This document shows, in pieces, positions 5,582-8,950 of a stretch of DNA of 8,950 nucleotides. The notes below the pieces were generated by a model. That model was not told the DNA's origin and ran no database searches. It was given only the letters and a program-made list of their open reading frames with translations. Positions within the stretch are counted from its first letter, which is position 1. Each line of letters starts with the position of its first letter. Both the position numbers and the translations under genes were made by a program. Source of the DNA: Gracilibacteraceae bacterium (GTDB lineage Bacteria; Bacillota; Desulfitobacteriia; Desulfitobacteriales; Syntrophobotulaceae); NCBI GenBank assembly GCA_031255985.1, contig JAIRRL010000076.1, positions 1 through 8,950 of the forward strand, in the 5' to 3' direction.

Positions 5582-8500
5582 GTGAGAAAACGAAAAATCG
5601 TTTCCATAATTTGTGTCGCCCTCATGCTGGCGACCATATTGCCGGCCTCGCTGCTCGCGGCGGATGAAAACCGCATCGCGGGATCTGATCGCTATGATAC
5701 CGCGATCGCTATTTCACGCGCCGGCTGGACAACGGCGGAAAATGTCGTACTTTCCCCCGCCGCCGACGCCAACCGCACGGACACGCTGAGCGCGGCCCCG
5801 CTGGCCAAGGCTCTCGGCGCTCCGATCCTGCTGACGGACGGCAGGACGCTGACTCCCGGCACTTTGGCTGAAATCACCCGCCTTGGCGCCAAAAACGTCT
5901 ATATTACCAGCGGCGCCGGCGTCATCACGCCGGCCGTGCATGAGGCGCTGAGCGGGCGCGGCCTGACTCCCGTGCCTCTCGGCGGGGCCAACCGTTTTGA
6001 AACCGCCGTCAACATCGCGAATGAAATCGCCAAACACGGCGCTGTGACCACCGTGGTCTTCACTTCCACGCAAAACGACGCCGACGCGCTTTCCATGGCT
6101 TCTTTGGCGGCGGCGAACGGTTGGGTGCTTTTCCCGGCCGCCCGCGACGCTTTGGCCCCGGTTATCACGGATTGGCTGGGCGGTCAAAACGTGAGCAAAA
6201 CTTATGTGATCGGCAGCGCGGATCTGCTCAGTGACGCGGCTGTCGCCGCCCTGCCCGCCGTGACCCGGATCGGCGGCGCCGACCCTTATACGAATAACGC
6301 GGCTATCCTTGAATATTTCGCCGACAGTTTTGATTACAGCCGCGGCTTGTTTGTCTCCAGCGGCGATCCCGCTCATCTGGTGGATGCTGTCACCGCTTCC
6401 GCCTATCTGAACGGCGCGCCGCTCTTTCTCGCTCCTTCTGCGGTCACGGCCGGCTCCGCCGCCGCCGCCGCTCTCCAAAACGTGATCGGCCTGAAAACAT
6501 CGGTCATAACCGCCATCGGCGGCACGGGCGCCGTTTCCAGCGCCGCCCTGACCACGGTGAATCAGGCTGCTTCCGGTTCCTTGCCCGCGACCGGAGCTGA
6601 AGGCGGGAGTACAAGCCCCGCGCCCATTCCCGGCGGTTCGGGCGGCAATTCTCTGCCTGTGCCGGGACGCATAAATCTTAGCTACGCGGGCGAGTTCGCC
6701 GTGCCGCAGCCCGGAACGGCCGCCGCGACCAATTATCTGGTTCTCAACGTCTCCGGCGGCGAGTACACCAGCGGCGAATACCTTATTGACGGGATTCCCG
6801 CCCCAACCACCCCGGTGCTGACCAATGCCGGCCGGGCCGCCGTGGTTAAAGTCGAAGTTCCGGCCGGTCTGACCGCCGGAACGCTGACCGTGACCCAGAA
6901 CAACCAGACGCGCCTGACGCGGGAGCTGACCGGTCTGACGGCCGGAGCGGCGGCCCCGGAGGCCTTTTACGGCGAGACGCCGATGGCTTTCAGCGAGTTC
7001 TATCATGATATTACCGCCGGCATAACTGACGGGCGGCCGGAGGTCACTTCGTTTACCGCCGGCGCTACTGTCGCCCAGCCGGCTTTCTTCATCAACGGCG
7101 GCACTTTCAGGGGCGCCGGCCCGGCGGGCCCCGGCACACTGCCCACCTATACGGAAGCGGACGCCCAGCCGGCGGTGGACGCGGTTTCCACCGCCACTTA
7201 CGGCGACTATCCCCATTTTCCGCCCACGGGCAATCTGATTTTGAATTACGATGATCCTCAGACCAAAACCGACGCCAATAACAAAATCATGGGAATCAAA
7301 GCCGTAGAAGTCGGCGTTGATTTTGACCTTTACGCCAACGCTTATCTGCTCAACGCCACCCAGAGAGCCACGGCCCAGAGCGAGGCTGTGCGGGCGGCCG
7401 TGGAAAAAATCACCGCCAAACAGGCCGGCGCCGTCTATAAAGCCAAATATCTGTTCCCGGACGCTTCCTGGGGCGCGCGGGTCGCCGTTAACGAGACCGC
7501 GGCCGGCGCCTGGCCCTCAACCCCCGCTATCTCCGCTTCTTACGGCGGCAATTGGGCTAATCGCGTTGTTTCCGTTAATTATGCCCCGCTGCCGAGCGAC
7601 ATTACGTCGGCGTCGCTTTGGGACGATTATTTTGAGCTGCTCTACGGCGGTTATGTCGAAGATCTGACCACCGGCCAAAAAGAACCGCTGGTCTGGCTGC
7701 AAAATCTTTTCTCTCATAAAATGCACACTAATTTTGAAGTGGCCCTGACCCGGCCCGGCATCTCGCGCATGAATGCTTTGAGCGGCAGCGGGAATTTCCG
7801 CTTTGTCGTCTATGCCAAAGGTTTGCCGGATATAATCTTTGAGCAGTCGCTCGTGGAATACGCGGTCAGCGACGCGGAAATCGAGCAGGGGAACGCCTTC
7901 TTCGTCACAGGCAACCATCTGCTGGGCGAAAATACGCAGGCGCTGCCGGAAGGCGACAGGCTGCATATCGTGGGTCTGAGTCCGGAAGCTCTGGCTGATT
8001 TCACCGCTAACGGCGCCAAGCTCCTGAAGGGAAGCGCCGAAGTTCCGGACGCCGCCTACAATCTGAATCTGGCCGGCGGCGGCGGCGAGGTGGAAATCGA
8101 ATTGCTCCAGCCCTTCTTCGACCCCGGTTTCCAAGGGGCCTACACCGTCTCCATTAACTCTGACACTATTTACCAAATGCCGAGTTTCACGGTCTACAAG
8201 GTGATAAACCAGCGGCCGCAGCTGACTTACAACGGTCAGAATTACGCCGCCGTAAGCGCCGACGCGCCGCTTATCACTGAGGTCGGCGGTTTGACCGTCG
8301 GGTTCAGCGACAGCGACTACGCGGCGGCGATCACGGTCGGTACGCGCGGCGGTAGTTCTATCACGGTCGAGAGCGGCAGCGGCAGCGCGCCGGCGATCGG
8401 CGACGCGCTGAAACGCTCCGGCGGCAATAGTCCCTATGTCATTGAGCCTAGCGCTCTTACGGCCGGCACTGTTTACAAACTCAGCCTCGTCGCCGCCAAC

Positions 8501-8950
8501 CACGCTTACCGCGACGGCGCCAGTTTTAAAACCACGCCGATTGACTACTATATTATGAGACCTGTAGTTCAAAGCTACGCGACGCCAAACAACATCGGAG
8601 CCACCGATGTGACCAACTATCTTCTGTTCAACAAAAACGGCGTGAGCGATATTAAGCTCAACAACGTCGCCGTCACGCCGACGCCGGTGCTGGGCGCTGA
8701 TCTGGTCAAGGTGAAAGTGGCGGACGGAGCAACGAACGCCACTCTCAGCCTGGACGGGGTTAACTACGCTTTCAGCGGCCTGACGGCCGGAACGGCGGCC
8801 CCGGCGCTGTTCTACGGCGAGACGCCGATGGCTTTCAGCGAGTTCTATCATGATATTACGGCCGATATAACAGACGAGCGGCCGGCGGTCACTTCGTTTG
8901 CCCCCGGCGGCGCTATCGCTCAACCGGTCTTCTTCATCAACGGCGGCACC
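5582..8950 (+). CDS. Exported surface protein: three CWB2 repeats plus tandem Tp47-like modules (3' end outside window)
   Basis: The gene is open for 1123 codons and is cut by the window end. GTG is chosen as start because AAGGAGG (5567-5573) lies eight bases before it and a typical signal peptide follows (RKRK, hydrophobic core 6-20, cleavage near A26/A27). Three CWB2 repeats (Pfam PF04122 type) begin at NRIAGSDRYDTA (30), LGGANRFETA (133) and RIGGADPYTNNA (229). They bind cell-wall polymers non-covalently. A Ser/Gly/Pro linker spans about 331-362. The next part resembles Treponema Tp47, a penicillin-binding lipoprotein. It has FYGETPMAFSEFYHDIT (462-478), AVDAVSTATYG (531-541), a MGIKAVEVGVDF strand pair (570), LWDDYFELLYGG (679-690) and FRFVVYAKGLPDIIFE (739-754). 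Beta-rich segments follow to about 990. A second module starts near 992 and repeats the FYGETPM block at 1077. Whether it binds beta-lactams or hydrolyses peptide bonds cannot be judged here. A promoter and palindromic operator precede it. Confidence 0.88.
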   Translation, partial: MRKRKIVSIICVALMLATILPASLLAADENRIAGSDRYDTAIAISRAGWTTAENVVLSPAADANRTDTLSAAPLAKALGAPILLTDGRTLTPGTLAEITRLGAKNVYITSGAGVITPAVHEALSGRGLTPVPLGGANRFETAVNIANEIAKHGAVTTVVFTSTQNDADALSMASLAAANGWVLFPAARDALAPVITDWLGGQNVSKTYVIGSADLLSDAAVAALPAVTRIGGADPYTNNAAILEYFADSFDYSRGLFVSSGDPAHLVDAVTASAYLNGAPLFLAPSAVTAGSAAAAALQNVIGLKTSVITAIGGTGAVSSAALTTVNQAASGSLPATGAEGGSTSPAPIPGGSGGNSLPVPGRINLSYAGEFAVPQPGTAAATNYLVLNVSGGEYTSGEYLIDGIPAPTTPVLTNAGRAAVVKVEVPAGLTAGTLTVTQNNQTRLTRELTGLTAGAAAPEAFYGETPMAFSEFYHDITAGITDGRPEVTSFTAGATVAQPAFFINGGTFRGAGPAGPGTLPTYTEADAQPAVDAVSTATYGDYPHFPPTGNLILNYDDPQTKTDANNKIMGIKAVEVGVDFDLYANAYLLNATQRATAQSEAVRAAVEKITAKQAGAVYKAKYLFPDASWGARVAVNETAAGAWPSTPAISASYGGNWANRVVSVNYAPLPSDITSASLWDDYFELLYGGYVEDLTTGQKEPLVWLQNLFSHKMHTNFEVALTRPGISRMNALSGSGNFRFVVYAKGLPDIIFEQSLVEYAVSDAEIEQGNAFFVTGNHLLGENTQALPEGDRLHIVGLSPEALADFTANGAKLLKGSAEVPDAAYNLNLAGGGGEVEIELLQPFFDPGFQGAYTVSINSDTIYQMPSFTVYKVINQRPQLTYNGQNYAAVSADAPLITEVGGLTVGFSDSDYAAAITVGTRGGSSITVESGSGSAPAIGDALKRSGGNSPYVIEPSALTAGTVYKLSLVAANHAYRDGASFKTTPIDYYIMRPVVQSYATPNNIGATDVTNYLLFNKNGVSDIKLNNVAVTPTPVLGADLVKVKVADGATNATLSLDGVNYAFSGLTAGTAAPALFYGETPMAFSEFYHDITADITDERPAVTSFAPGGAIAQPVFFINGGT
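6932..7105 (+). repeat. Tp47-like module repeat, copy 1
   Basis: This 174-base block encodes 58 residues (451-508) of the surface protein. It recurs without gaps 1845 bases downstream. The two copies share 46 of 58 residues, and 47 consecutive bases (6968-7014) are identical. It holds the YGETPMAFSEFYHDIT motif that resembles the start of mature Tp47. Confidence 0.9.
8777..8950 (+). repeat. Tp47-like module repeat, copy 2 (continues past window)
   Basis: This is the second copy of the block at 6932-7105, encoding residues 1066-1123, with its identical 47-base core at 8813-8859. Weaker similarity extends upstream: NYLLFNKNG here matches NYLVLNVSGG in copy 1, so whole modules of roughly 615-630 residues are repeated. 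The repeat is still matching where the window ends. Confidence 0.9.

Noticed and set aside
6581..6595. LPATG, a sortase-type motif, in the surface protein
   Set aside because: It is internal (residues 334-338), in a linker, with no following hydrophobic segment or basic tail. The CWB2 repeats already explain wall attachment.
5714..7216. 500-codon minus-strand open frame opposite the surface-protein gene, and a similar 468-codon one at 7517-8923
   Set aside because: Both are antisense shadows of the signal-peptide/CWB2/Tp47-like gene. They give low-complexity Gly/Arg-rich protein and resemble each other only because the sense strand is repeated.
1..8950. CRISPR array, tRNA, rRNA, insertion sequence or transposase
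   Set aside because: I saw no regularly spaced repeats, tRNA-like cloverleaf, rRNA-like stretch, transposase motif or terminal inverted repeats.

Overview
The window looks like a chromosomal segment of a GC-rich, Gram-positive-type bacterium, most plausibly a Clostridia-like Firmicute. The reasons are strong AGGAGG-type ribosome binding sites, TTG and GTG starts, extended -10 promoters in AT-rich gaps between GC-rich genes, and a secreted protein with three cell-wall-binding type 2 (CWB2) repeats. The taxon is an inference. All four genes read on the + strand and the window is densely coding.

Layout. (1) 1-1190: a single-gene unit with an extended -10 promoter, a 314-residue protein that resembles the DUF4868/KwaB family (KwaB is the second component of the Kiwa anti-phage system), and a perfect 15-bp-stem terminator. 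No KwaA-like membrane partner is visible. (2) 1193-5409: a two-gene operon. The first gene is a complete 901-residue P-type Ca2+ ATPase of the plasma-membrane (PMCA, P2B) type. After 28 bp comes a 470-residue TerF-like protein with an N-terminal TerD-like domain, a Gly/Ala/Thr/Pro linker and a C-terminal TerF-type von Willebrand A domain. (3) 5410-5581: an AT-rich control region with a candidate promoter and a perfect 20-bp palindrome where transcription should start. (4) 5582-8950, running off the end: a large exported surface protein with a signal peptide, three CWB2 repeats, a linker, and at least two tandem modules resembling Treponema pallidum Tp47 (a penicillin-binding lipoprotein).

Working together. 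The Ca2+ pump and TerF-like protein are almost certainly co-transcribed and suggest a small calcium-linked, Ter-type stress module that lacks the usual terC/terB/ATP-grasp neighbours, at least in this window. The KwaB-like gene has its own promoter and terminator. Its link to the Ter module is only proximity, but both families are associated with phage or stress resistance. The surface protein is a separate transcription unit, probably with its own regulator. The most unusual items are the lone KwaB-like gene, the minimal Ca2+-ATPase/TerF pair whose TerD-like domain has lost canonical acidic residues, and the CWB2 anchor fused to repeated Tp47-like modules. All family calls were made by reading motifs, without database searches.
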